From: Carex sylvatica
Taxonomy: Eukaryota > Streptophyta > Magnoliopsida > Poales > Cyperaceae
Assembly: GCA_964058845.1 (NCBI GenBank)
Contig: CAXKVR010000179.1
Location: 72,001-136,000, forward strand
Length of the DNA: 64,000 nucleotides
Direction of reading: 5' to 3'
Numbering within the stretch: the first letter of the stretch is position 1; each line of letters begins with the position of its first letter. The position numbers and the translations under genes are program-made. This document shows, piece by piece, positions 45,324 through 56,985 of this stretch. Below the pieces are notes generated by a model, which saw only the letters and a program-made list of their open reading frames with translations, did not search any database and had not been told where the DNA came from.

Positions 45324-48300
45324 TGAGAACAACAAGCGAAGCTCTTCAGTCCTCCTCCCTAATCGCAGCCTCCTCCTCCTCCTCCCTAATCGCCTCCTCC
45401 TAATCTCCTCCCCCTCCTCCTACCCAGCAGTAACCCTAATTGCCTCCTACCCAGCTCACCATAAAAGGTATCAAGCAATTGAGATCGTCGGTCACAGACT
45501 GTCACTCGCCTGTTATTACATCGCTTAAGTTAGTTTCCATTTCAATTAACACAGCGATAACTTGACAATCAGTCTCGCAGCTCACCATAAAAGGTATCAA
45601 GCAATCTGCTATTAATATATTTTTGTGATTTTCTTCGGGGGTGTATGAAATTTGCTCCAAAATTAAAGGTATCAATCAGTCTGGCCTGCTATTTCCTGTG
45701 TTGTGTCAATTTAAATTTTTGTACAGTGAGCTCTTTGAGGTTGTCTTAAATTTGTAACAGTGCCAACATAGGAGTCCTCTTTCAATTGGCTCCTTTAAAT
45801 TATATATACACAATGAGCTTGAATCATACTTTTTTTATAAATAGGATCTTGAAAAAACAAAATATAGCATCCTACTAATTCATGACTGGTACAGACTGGG
45901 GTGCATACACAGGGACATTAATGGCGCCGAAAATATTCCGCATACATGCAAGCTTTCAACAAAGAAAGTAAGTCCCAGTTTATGTTTGTAGCCTTGTATA
46001 GTGTATATTAATTGACCACATATTCTTCAAGGATACCATTTATGACATAAATTTATTTTAGAAGCAAGCAGTTTCACCGCTGTAGCGATAACAGTGATCA
46101 AAGAAGAATGAAAGAAGGAAGTCTTCTAAATCAATCAAGCTGTGAACCTCTCAGATTTTGACTAGAAATTACTCTACACTACTTGCCCTTTATAACACCT
46201 TGTACCAGCATGGTACCAAAAAGAGAGCAAATACCAGAATTGCCCTTTATGGGTACTGGACTGATACCGACTGGTACACATACATAATCAAGTAAATAGA
46301 AAATCTTGAAACAAACACTTAGCTTAAAAGCACAAACAAGAATAAACAAACATAATCAAGTAAGTAGAAAGCAAACAATAAAACAAAATACAAACCAAAG
46401 TTGAATGCTTTCATGAGTGTTTTAAAACAAATGGTATAGTTGAATGCTTTCACTATCACCAGGTATAGTTGTTAGAAAGACATTGTTCATTTGCTCGTTC
46501 ATCTTTTGTTTCTAATTTATTACCTGGCTAACTTGCTGACTACAAAAATAGCAGTGTGTTCATTTAATAATTTTATTTTGCTTGTTATGTGCGGAGCACA
46601 AATTGGTTGGAAAATCTGGAACTGGAAACAAAGCTAGAAGGGTCGCCATGGAAGATAGCATATTTTTTTCTTTTTCTCATTGTATTTTTGTTCTGATACA
46701 AGCATCATTATCTGAGAAACTTAGTGGGGTATAGTGTATCTAGAGAAGATTGGAGAGTGGCTACTGGTACCATTGTCATGGATATGTACCAGATAGTTGT
46801 AATTTTACAAATGAGATCCAGGATTGTGTAGAAATGTATATATGTAGGTTGTAAAAATAAATTATTTCACCAATGAATCAGGTGGCAGCTGCCACTTACT
46901 TTTCATTATAAAAGTGCTATTTATTAATTATGATGTATTTTTAGTTTCATAACAAAATGAAGTTGACATATTAGCAGCAGGATTATAATGAGACTTGCAA
47001 ACCAAGTACTGCACATGGCTAAAATGCATTTTGTATCACACAAGTACATATACAAGCTATGAAATTACATACATGTATCCAAACATCACAAAGTTATACA
47101 AACAAAATTTAAATTTCATGTTGCATTCAAGTCTACATATCAGTAACATCACAAATCAAGTAACACCATTACAACACCATTACATATCAGTACAACATCA
47201 TCACATAATTAGTTCCAACCCCAATTTATAGCATCATAAACTTGACATAGTTAAAAAAAAAAAAATCATTACAATGCACTGCATGTCAATACAAATTCCC
47301 AAATTCTGGAGAAAATAAAGACAAAATAAAACAGTTTATTTTGCAGAAAATAAATTAAAGCTGAATTAAGTCTTTTGTTGAAGACCTTCATTCTTGGGGG
47401 AGCATTTATTTTTCCAAACACGTACTAGTTGGATCTGATTTCACACAGAATTTATTCGGTGCTGTCCTTTAACCGTATTGTTACATAGAATTGGTGTACT
47501 AGCTGGCACCCGCACTGATGCAAATATGCTCCTGAATATATCAAAAGTTTTATCCATAACATATCAGAATCTAAAATGCAACATGGGTACCTTGATTGCT
47601 ACAGTATATGCTTGAACATCAAGCTTAATTCCACTTGCTTTCATATCCTTTAAAGCTTAAATCACAAGTGAAAGAAAAAACAATTAGAGAAGTGGTAAGA
47701 AAACAAGCATTTGAATTACCAAAGTTAATACTGATGTAAAGGACTAAGTATATGCTTGAACATCAAGCTTAATTCCACTTGCTTTCATATCCTTTAAAGC
47801 CTAAATCACAAGTGAAAGAAAAAACAATTAGAGAAGTGGTAAGAAAACAAGCATTTGAATTACCAAAGTTAATACTGATGTAAAGGACTAACCAGCAAGA
47901 CTCCTTTTACATATCGGGCCTTCTTCCTTACCTAGCCTTACCTCTACAGCAAACTACATTGTTTTTCAAGTCAGGAACATGAAAAGTACTTAGGGAGCCA
48001 ATTTATTCATGATTCCATTTTCATAGAGCCAATCAAATACAAAAATATATGAATTTTGACAAGGCCTGTTTTCTGCTAATCGAAACAGACTAGGGTTTAC
48101 CAATTTGTTCAATTCAGCCATAGATTAATTACTGTAATAAGGGGTACTGTTGTTCCAAACTCAGTAATTATTTTTACTCAGAGCCGTACATGGTCAAAAT
48201 AAATATCGACTCCTAAATAGAAGCACACAGTAGCAGCCAACCTGATAAAAGGGACAATAATACCTTGTCTCCAGGCGGAAGGGAGGGAGCGTCTTCAGGG

Positions 48301-48601
48301 GGAGAAGTTTGCTCTCTTAATCTCTGTCGGGGAAGAAATGTGGAGAAGCATCTCCAGGCGGCGGAGTTTGTCTCCAGGCGGAAGGGAACCAAGGGAAGAA
48401 AAGAGGAGGCTGGGGTTCGTGTATTTTGATTAAGGATATTTTAGGCATTATTATTATTATTATTATTTTTAAAAGATTAATAGAGTATAAATGGTATTTT
48501 TATAATTAATGAAGTTTTAGAGATATTTTTATAATTTTGAAGTTTGTAGTGGTATTTTCACATTTTGAAGATTTTGTAATGGCAATCTCACAATTTTTCC
48601 T
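45324..48601. other. Right arm of MULE 3, non-coding
   Basis: No intact gene is seen. A (CTC)n-rich leader-like stretch lies at 45340-45440, a ~28-bp repeat (cagctcaccataaaaggtat) at 45450 and 45580, and GC-richer leader-like sequence at 48270-48410 (ctccaggcggaagggaggga, partly repeated). It could contain captured untranslated gene pieces, but none can be named. Confidence 0.5.
47603..47890. repeat. 144-bp tandem duplication in MULE 3
   Basis: Two copies with period 144 that differ by about one base (gcttaaatc versus gcctaaatc), so the duplication is recent. Confidence 0.95.
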
Positions 48602-48636
48602 AGCAAAGAAAAATTACTATAATAAGTACCTTTATA

Positions 48637-50008
48637 AATAGGGCATTTTTAAATTTTGAATAGGATATTTTTAAATTTTAATCTAAGTTATAAAGTTTGA
48701 GTGTGTCCTAATTAAAGTTATTCTTTGCGAAAACTTAGAATAAGTTTTTTCTAAATTAAAAGTATAAAATAAATAAAGTAAATAGTAGAGTTTAGAGACA
48801 CTTGACACGAAAGTTGTTTACGGAGTTCGACACTAACGTCTACGTCTCCGGGTCCCGCGACCTTCGAGATGGCAAGCCTTTTTTTACCCAATAAGAAAGG
48901 ATTACAAAGTGGTACCAGTGAGCCCTTACAATCTTCTGGGAAGTCACACGATCCGAACAAGGAGCACTAAAGGCTCAAGAAAAACAATATGATTCGCGAG
49001 GACTCAAGGATTATTGGGTGAGCACAAAGGCTCGAAGTAGTAAATTATTTGATCACTTAGGATCACTCTAGGAGTTGTTTAATTGATTGAATAAGCTTGA
49101 GATTGATTGTGAATATTGAAGTTTAAGCACACAAGCAACAATGGTTTCTCTAGATCTGTAAATACGAAATATTAAAGTTGAGGGCGGCTAGAGTGTCAAT
49201 CCAAACCTTGGCATAACTTCTATTTATAGAGAGCTATCAAAAAGGAAGTAAGTGGTGCTGACAGTTGCAACAGTACATTGTTGCTTGTGTGAATAGGGCA
49301 TTTTAAATTTTAATCTAAGTTATAAAGTTCAAGTGTGTCTTAATTAAAGTTATTCTTTGCGGAAACTTAGAATAACTTTGTCCTAAACTAAAAGTATAAA
49401 ATAAATAAAATAAATAGTAGAGTTTAGAGACACTTGACACGAAAGTTGTTTACGGAGTTTGACACTAACGCCTACGTCTCCGGGCCCCGCGACCTTCGAG
49501 ATGGCGTGCCTTTCTTTACCCAATGAGAAAGGATTACAAAGTGGTACCAGTGAGCCCTTACAATCTTTTGGGAAGTCACACAATCCGAACAAGGAGCACT
49601 AAAGGCTCAAGAAAGACAATCTGATTCGCGAGGACTCAAGGATTATTGGGTGAGCACAAAGGCTCGAAGTAGTAAATTGTTTGATCACTTAGGATCACTC
49701 TAGGAGTTGTTTAATTGATTGAATAAGCTTGAGATTGATTGTGAATATTAAAGTTTAAGCACACAAGCAACAATGACTTTCTCTAGATCTGTAAATACGA
49801 AATATTGAAGTTGAGGACGACTAGAGTGTCAATCCAAACCTTGGCATAACTTCTATTTATAGAGAGCTATTAAAAAGGAAGTAAGTGGTAGCTGACTGTT
49901 GCAACAGTACATTGTTGCTTTGTGTGAATAGGGCATTTTTAAATTTTAATCTGAGTTATAAAATTCGAGTGTATCCTAATTAAAGTTATTCTTTGCGGAA
50001 ACTTAGAA
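48637..50008. repeat. ~635-bp tandem repeat, two copies plus a partial third
   Basis: The marker aatctaagttataaag recurs at 48681 and 49312, and as aatctgagttataaaa at 49948, giving periods of 631 and 636 bp. Each full unit holds a GC-rich core (ctacgtctccgggtcccgcg), a PBS-like tggtaccagtgagcc and a TATA-like ctatttatagagagct. This resembles tandem LTR-type (TRIM-like) sequence, but no TG...CA borders or TSD are certain. Confidence 0.75.
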
Positions 50009-51098
50009 CTGCTGTAGATTATCCTGAGTAGCAATGCATTCAAAGTATCATTCGTTATTTTGCTCGGTTGAGCTCAGAAGAAGCTTATGTTTCTGTTGTT
50101 GTGATTTAATTGTTAGGTTGATCTAAATTTATATTTCTATTTATTTCATTCGACTAATTGATGCCAATTTTTGGAAATTGTGGTAAAACAAAATTATTGT
50201 ACTTGAATAAAAACCCACAGGTTTATTTGTAAAAATCTTCTGGTACATAAGTTGTTCAAGAAAGGGGTCATAATGTATTTTTATCAGAAGAGTTAATGCA
50301 GCAAGATTAATATACTGTCTAGCTATCTCCAAAAGGTTATTATATAATGTCTATTGTTTCCTTGACCGATTATTTTGAAGGGAAGGAGCACAATTTGCGT
50401 AGCTGGTAACATTATTTCTGTTGAATGTAATCAGTATAGAGGAACCAACGAATTCAGGTTTTTTTTTACAATACATGACTAAATAATCACGAGTATTTTA
50501 TATCAATTAAACTGAAATTGTTTGGTCTTGTTCAATCCACAGAATTGAGAATAAAGTCATGACTAGAGCCTAGAGGCATATTGATTAATTAGCATTTGAG
50601 TCAATGCGTATGTGTTTTTCTTTTTCTTTTTATTATGTAGGTGATGAGTGTGAGCTCTTGGGACGTGTCTGAAGCCCACATTCGAAGGCATGAACCAGTT
50701 GATTTATCCGGAGACTTGTTTTTTCATGTTTGTTGTAGCTACTCGTGTGCAAAATTTTGTAATTATCACTGTTAGAGAATACAATGTCAATAGAACAGGG
50801 TGAAACGTATACAAGAGACTATTGTGGTTTTTCTACGTATAAAATGTTGCAATTGTCTGATTCGTCATCAGAAAAATGACACACAAAGAATATTCAAATG
50901 ACCTATGTGTGTATCGTATATCAACGATGTGAACAATTAATTTAAGATTTTTCCAGTTTTTATTTGCATATCAATTAAGAAAGTTTGTGTATATTTAATA
51001 AAATTGCTTGATTTTTTTTATTTTTATTAAAAAAAATTAGATGTTTAGTGTGTGAGCTTTATTCTAATAGGTGTATGTCAATTAACAAAGCATAGTCT
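50009..51098. other. Non-coding AT-rich stretch
   Basis: No gene, repeat or clear structure was recognised here. Confidence 0.5.
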
Positions 51099-51639
51099 TT
51101 ATAAAAAGGGAAAAAAAAATTATTTGCCACCCAAAACTTGAAAATTACTAAATTGCCACCTAAAAACTCAAAATTTGTTATTTATCACCCTAAAATCAAC
51201 AAATTTACCAAATTGCCACAATATACATCTAATATACATATTTAATTAAAATTATTTTGAAAAGTATTGTATAATAAAACGTATTTTCGTATAATCCATC
51301 AGTGGCAAATACTTCTAAATGCAAAACAGCATATAGAATGCAAGTAGAGCACTTGCAAAGTAAAGAAGGTATAAACCAAATTGCAACCAAAAACTAATTA
51401 GCGCTTACAGTTGCTCAAAAATATATTTAGGAAACAAGGTACATCATCGAAGCATCCATAGCATCCATTTGGTTTGCCATTCCATGCCGACGGCTGGAAC
51501 AGATTAGGTCATTAAGTGTCAAAATGTAAGAAAAAAAAAATGTCAAGTTACAACTGCCAGAGTCAAGAGCAATACTGGTACCAACTAATCCATTGTATAG
51601 CTGTACTAGTACCAACTTTTTCAACAATATTACATGCAT

Positions 51640-52775
51640 CATTTATTTTAGCTTCCTTCACGAGCTTAAGAACAGCCTCCCTCAAAAACTTGCAATGCCT
51701 CCTTGAACCGGCCTCTCTTGCAAAAACCACCAATTAACGCTGTTAAAGTCAACAAGTTAGGGCTGATCAGGGGCGGAACTAGGTACAAGTAAAGGGGGGC
51801 CAAGCACCCTCCAACTTATCGGAAGTTGCTTATTGGGGTGGTTAATTTCATATGGTTTTTTACATATGCATACCGATTGGCATCCCCATGCGGTTGTTCT
51901 TTCGTCTTTCGGCGGTTTGGCCCCCCTCAAATTCAAATTCTGGTTCCGCCCCTGAGGCTCATATTTCTTCTCGTCATCTCATTTAAAAACTCAAATACCT
52001 TTTCTACACTGCCTGCCTTGCAAAAACCTTCTATGATGTTGGTATAATTAACAACATCAGGACTTAGGCCGTTCTTTATCATTTCACAATATTTCATCAA
52101 TCCATCCATTAAAAGTCTTTTTCTGATATATCCAGAAATTAAACTACTATAGAGAACTGGGTCTAAAACAATCCCTTTCTCCTCCATTTCAGAAATCAAA
52201 TAAGAAGCCTCCTCAATTCTACCATCTTTGCACAGTGCATCAGCTAAAGCTGTATATGTAACCAAATTTGGAGAAATTCGTCCTAATTTTTTTACTCTTT
52301 CATAAAATCTTATACCCAATTTAAGCTTCCCGATCTTAGAGTACCCAGAAATTAACATGCTACATACGTAGTTCCAATTTAGACATTCTATCTTACTTTC
52401 AGACATTACCTCAAACACCTTCACTATAGTATCCATCTCGCAACTATAGCAAAATGCTGATGTCAGGGTGGATAGAGTATTCTTAGAAGGTAGCAATTCA
52501 TAATTCTCCACAAACTCTTGTAAATAAACCAAAAGCCCAATCGGGGTCTTTCTCCAAGACGCAAACTTTATCTACCAGAGCATTTAAAATGCCATCATCA
52601 GCCTTAATACCAAAATTTCAAGTACGAGATGAAGTTCTCTCGGGGCGTGCAGGGTGGAGAGCGACGGAGACGAAGAGAAGGGTGAAAGAGAGGCGAAACC
52701 CTCTGGGAAGGGAAGGAGACTGGAGACAGAAATTTGATCCCTTCGTTGAGGGATAAAATTAAAAATACAAAAATA
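51640..52775 (-). pseudogene. Captured pentatricopeptide repeat (PPR) gene fragment
   Basis: A minus-strand frame from about 52532 to 51955 encodes at least five P-type PPR units, for example NLVTYTALADALCKDGRIEE, PVLYSSLISGYI and DVVNYTNIIEGFCKAGSVEK. A hAT MITE then interrupts the next repeat. On its far side the same kind of sequence resumes (PNLLTLTALIGGFCKRGRF, 51767 down to about 51680) and soon decays. Sequence upstream of 52532 (to 52775) is leader-like. PPR proteins bind organellar RNA in intact form; this fragment lacks a proper start, targeting peptide and complete array, so it is transposon cargo. Confidence 0.9.
51768..51954. mobile_element. hAT-type MITE, 187 bp, inside the PPR fragment
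   Basis: Inverted ends caggggcggaac and, from the right, caggggcggaacc. Flanks gggctgat (51760-51767) and aggctcat (51955-51962) resemble an 8-bp TSD with two mismatches. Removing it brings the two parts of the PPR repeat together. Confidence 0.85.
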
Positions 52776-52958
52776 CATTTTATTATATAATATTTTTCAG
52801 AATAATTTTAATTAAATATATATATTATATGTATATTGTGGCAATTTGATAAATTTGATAATTTTATAGTATCAAATAACAAATTTTGAGTTTTAGAATG
52901 ACAATTTAGTAATTTCCAAATTTTTGGGTGGCAAATAAAAAAAATTTCCTCATAAAAA

Positions 52959-53067
52959 CTAAGTGTCTGAGATATAGTAAGAGAATGGCAATTTACAAGA
53001 GTACAATTTCTATTAAACTAATTATATTATTGGATAAATAAACGCAAGCATGTCTTATTAATAAATA
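52959..53067. other. Short spacer
   Basis: AT-rich, nothing recognised. Confidence 0.4.
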
Positions 53068-53076
53068 ATAATTTCA

Positions 53077-53466
53077 GAGTGAGGCTATGGTACTATGCAT
53101 AACACATATTTATCTCTACTATAGATTAGCATCTCTTTTTTTAGATTCCAAACAAGCGATCTAACAGGTCAACATAGTATCTAATATGAAAATGTATCTG
53201 TAATTCAAATTTTACAAAAAAAAAATTTATAGTTTGTTTTGCTATTTATTTAGATAGGTAGAAAATTACTTGATGTAAATTCAAAATAGTGATTTTCTAC
53301 CTATCTAAGAAAAATAGTAAAAAAGTTCTCAAAATATAAAATTTAGTTTGTAAATACATTCTCATCACGTTGAAAGGTTCAAATTGAATGTTTTGATTTT
53401 GAAAATAGAGACATCGATCCATAGTACGAATTAATATACGCTATACATAGTACCATATCCTCACTC
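53077..53466. mobile_element. Hairpin-like MITE, 390 bp, 9-bp TSD (Mutator type)
   Basis: Inverted ends gagtgaggctatggtactat and gagtgaggatatggtactat (right end, reverse complement). Flanks ataatttca (53068-53076) and ataatttaa (53467-53475) are a 9-bp TSD with one mismatch. The inner arms are also inverted (aggtagaaaattact versus agtgattttctacct), so nearly the whole element can fold back on itself. Confidence 0.88.
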
Positions 53467-53475
53467 ATAATTTAA

Positions 53476-54019
53476 TTAGTCGCAATTATGAAAATGCCAA
53501 GTCTTATACTGGTTTCGTATTTGATAAATTGCCATTAAGTTCTGTTATGATAATATTTTTCTGATCTTCTGTGTTTAGATCTATTCACAAGAAGTGTAGA
53601 TATCCAGGCTATCAATGTCATCATCAATTTTGGACTTCCTCAAAAATGCCGAAACAAATCTTCACAGAGAATGCTTTTCACATACTTATTATTTTTTCTA
53701 TCTTCAATTTCCTTAATATGCACATACACGCATAAGTTATTGTGTTTTTGTAGGTCAGTCAATCAGGAAGATATGATCACCTAGGTTTAGCCGTGCTTGA
53801 TCACCTATGAGAACCGCCTTAACTTGTAATACGTACATTTTTTTTGGTAATTTACTTTTACATTTTCAAATATCTGTGTTTTTATTTTGTTTAACTTTTT
53901 TTTTTTTCCTTTTTTGAAACTATCACAGGTATCATAATGATCGAACTGTTTATTACGGCTGATAAGTAGAGATTTATAGGAGTTTTAGAATCTTTATCTT
54001 CTCAATACACGAGCAAAAT
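53476..54019. other. Non-coding AT-rich stretch
   Basis: No feature recognised. Confidence 0.45.
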
Positions 54020-54849
54020 TGTCACACCTCGACAACGGGGCCGACAATCCGCCGCGTGGTCAGCGCAAGGCGATTCAATTATCATACACAATCAAATATA
54101 TACATAAATTACCAATGACATAGACAAGAGCCACATTGCATGAATAAATTTAAATGTAATAAACCAATTGAAAACAAACCTACGGTATGAAATATGAAAA
54201 CAAAATACCATAGCAGATTTATTTGAAGCAAATAATTTACTCTGTGGCAACTCGTGCATATCTTCAAGTTCTACAACTTGTATCCGAATATCGCGCTTTG
54301 TACCTGGAACCCACAAAGTGGAACGGTAAGAGATTGAAAATCTCCCAGTGCAGTATTCAATTCCAGTCAAGTTATCCTTAGATCAGATCAACTGAAACTA
54401 AAACAACACCGAGCACAAATAATATAAACTACAAGAATAATATAAGAATCAAAGAATCTAAGTTGCCAACTATTATCAATCAAGAAACAAAAATATAAAT
54501 TCACTTTAAGAAATACTCAAATACCATGAAAGAAATCAGCAAGCTAGAGAAACAATTAATAGCTATAACAATCAAGCATAATGAAATATTATAATATGCA
54601 ATGCTCATGTGCAATAGATTTAAAAGTTCAATCCAGTTTATTTGTGCAACCTTATTGTTTAATCATGCTTTATTCACAATTACTCATCTCAAGTGTTCTC
54701 ACTTGAACTTATGCATTTATCTCAAACCTTTAACACAACTTTAGTTAAAAAAAAATGCAATGCTTATGTATCATGTCAAATATGTAGATATTCAGCATAG
54801 AATAAAATTCACATCCTATTAGGTAACCATTTTGGTATTAACAATACTC

Positions 54850-55080
54850 AGTCATGCGCTACAAGTACAGCGCCTACATGACCCCGGTCATGCGCTACAA
54901 GTTCAGCACCTACATGACAGTCAAGGTTCATACAAGACTCCAATCATGTGCTACCACGAATATGGCTCCTACACAATTTTTGTTATGGCCATAACTAGAA
55001 ATTATGCGCTTATCCCGAATAAGGCGCCTATGCAATTTATGTTATGCGCTACAAGTTCAGCGCCTACATAACTGAAATTA
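54850..55080. repeat. Tandem palindromic units in the LTR remnant
   Basis: About five loose copies of tcatgcgctacaag.tcagcgcctacatga; each has AGCGC/GCGCT arms and ATG/CAT ends and can form a small hairpin. Confidence 0.75.
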
Positions 55081-55427
55081 CACACTTACCCTGAATAGGG
55101 AGACTACATGATCGTCAGGTTTCAAACATTTGGTTCTTTAGCACAGTTCATTTAAAACAAGTAAATAGTTCATATCATGCTATGTATAATGTATACCAAT
55201 ATAGCATACAAAAGTTCTAGTTCAACTCATGTATTCATGCTATGCAATTCAAAAGAAAATTCAAGAACTTAACTACAATTAATTACCAATCAAGCAACAA
55301 AGCAAGCATCAACAATACAACCAATTAGCAACTCAACAAACAAGCAAACTAATATCACCATATTTGATCTATTGTTCAGACCAATCTCCGTACCAAAATT
55401 TGCATTTTAAATAATTAAATAGCGTCT

Positions 55428-56755
55428 ATTACATTGAATATCTATAGAATGTGGTACTGCTGCATTTTCATTCTTATTTGCAGAAAAATTGGTGAAATCA
55501 GGAGGTAACTGAAAATCTGAGACTTTGCATGCGAGTCGCATCAACCCTGACACGAGTCGCTTACCACTCCGATGCTACCACAGACGCTAGCCGCATCAGA
55601 CAAACTCTGATGCGAGTCGCATTAACCTTGACGCGAGTCGCATCGGAGTTTTCCAGAGCAAAAGGCGGAGGCTAAATAGAGGCCCAATTAAGGCCAAAAG
55701 ATGAAAATGTCATTTGGGAAGGTTATAAAAGGACATCCTCTGCCACTAACAAAAAGACCCAAACAGAATCCAACAGACTGGTTCAAAAGAGAGATTAAGC
55801 GGGGGAGCTAAGAAGTGAAGATTGGAAGAGCTTCACATATCTTCTTTTTTTCTTCTTCGGGTTTTATTATGATTTATTCTTTCTTTACTTTCTTTATTTC
55901 TTTCTTGATCATGATTGAGTAGATCTCTTAGTTTCTAGGGTTAAGATGTAGTCTGAAACTCTGTTTTGTAATGCATGATGTTTGGATCTGAGTTTATATT
56001 TGTGTTTATTTGCTTGAGCATTATTTCTATTGCTTGATAGAAATTGTTTGAATGAATCTTGTTGTCTACTGTTGAATGTCTATAGCATCTCTTCTAGTAT
56101 TTTGGCCTTAATGTTTCTTACAATTAGATCAAGTATTTGAGGTAGATCTTTGATCTGAGAGGTGAGATCAATAGTAACAGAGAGGTAAAATTTCCATCTA
56201 TTGAGAGATAGTGGATACCTAGGATTATATACACTAGAGGTATGAGATCTAAGAAGGTGAAGTTGCATTTCCTTACCAAGTTCATTAAGTCAGATAATGA
56301 GAGTTAAGGTTTAGGAACTTTAGGTACGGTCAATGGATCCTTACAAAAGTAAACAGCTAAAGAACAGACATATGCTGCATCCACTCAAGGTTCACGCGAC
56401 TCGCATGTGAGAGCACGTGGGTCGCGTCACACGGGTCGCATACGAAGGTATACGAGTGGCGTGAAGGACCAGAGAGGCAGAGTTGAAGGACGAAATCTAA
56501 AACCCTGGAAACTTCATTTTATAATCAAGTAAAACTAAACTTTTAATTGTTGTCATTTACTATTATCGAATTTAGGAAATATAAACAAACCAAATCAATA
56601 TTTCCTTACTTCTGGTACCTAACTGAGTTAAGCAAGAATCCAGAATTGAACCATTCCCTATGGATCGATACCTGATTATACCATTCGATAAGGATTGTAC
56701 ACTTGCAATCTAATTCAGGAGCTAAATCAAGATTTTAAACAAAGTACAGCTCGCT
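55428..56755. repeat. Unclassified repeat with GAGTCGCAT palindromes and a promoter-like core
   Basis: The motif tgcgagtcgcat and variants occur about six times at 55530-55650 and again at 56396-56465. A TATA-like ttataaaagg at 55725 is followed by leader-like CT-rich sequence. The class is not clear; it could be an LTR or a non-autonomous element. Confidence 0.45.
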
Positions 56756-56985
56756 GTACTGAAACTTTGTGTATATGCTTTGCGCATAACACAAACAACA
56801 ACAACAATAAAATAAGTTAGAGGAATCTGAGAATAACTCGAAACTCGCACCTTAGCAATGTCGAGACGATGTGATTAGCGTGTTGCTAGTGGTGTGGATT
56901 CACTATACAATACTGCTTGATCCAATCGTGCAGAGTTCGTGCCTATGCCAAGTTATTAGATTGGTTCAGTAATTTAATGACGTCT

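Larger units (their letters stand above)
34753..48601. mobile_element. Non-autonomous MULE 3 with 9-bp TSD, interrupted by MULE 2
   Basis: The left end (agaaaaattgtgagattg, from 34753) and the reverse complement of the right end (ggaaaaattgtgagattg, from 48601) match, and the inverted similarity continues for roughly 125 bp with changes. Both ends repeat the motif TTGTGAGA.TG.CACTAC internally. The flanks tagcaaaaa (34744-34752) and tagcaaaga (48602-48610) are a 9-bp TSD with one mismatch. Apart from the inserted 10.3-kb MULE 2, the element has ~3.5 kb without a transposase. Confidence 0.87.
51108..52949. mobile_element. Pack-MULE-like element carrying a PPR gene fragment, 9-bp TSD
   Basis: The inverted ends share attatttgccaccc, and the similarity extends ~190 bp inwards with about four in five bases matching. 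Flanks ttataaaaa (51099-51107) and tcataaaaa (52950-52958) form a 9-bp TSD with one mismatch. No transposase is present; the cargo is a PPR gene piece on the minus strand. Confidence 0.88.
54020..56985. mobile_element. Diverged chromovirus LTR remnant, probably interrupted
   Basis: It begins tgtcacacctcgacaacg and later has cctggaacccacaaagtgga, both close to the matching positions in the LTR of the intact chromovirus (TGTCACACCCCGAGACAAC; cctggaacccacataaaagt). It also has tandem palindromic units at the matching place. Similarity fades after about 55390; sequence near 56820-56870 (actcgcaccttagcaatgtcgag) may be its far part beyond an inserted repeat. No second LTR or coding region is seen, so it is a solo or truncated LTR. 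Confidence 0.6.

Noticed and set aside
48751..48960. Similar 69-codon frames in the two 635-bp repeats (also 49383-49592)
   Set aside because: They exist because the repeat is duplicated; ends are hydrophobic AT translation, with no family match.
54092..54370. 92-codon minus-strand frame
   Set aside because: It lies in the diverged LTR remnant and shows no protein similarity.
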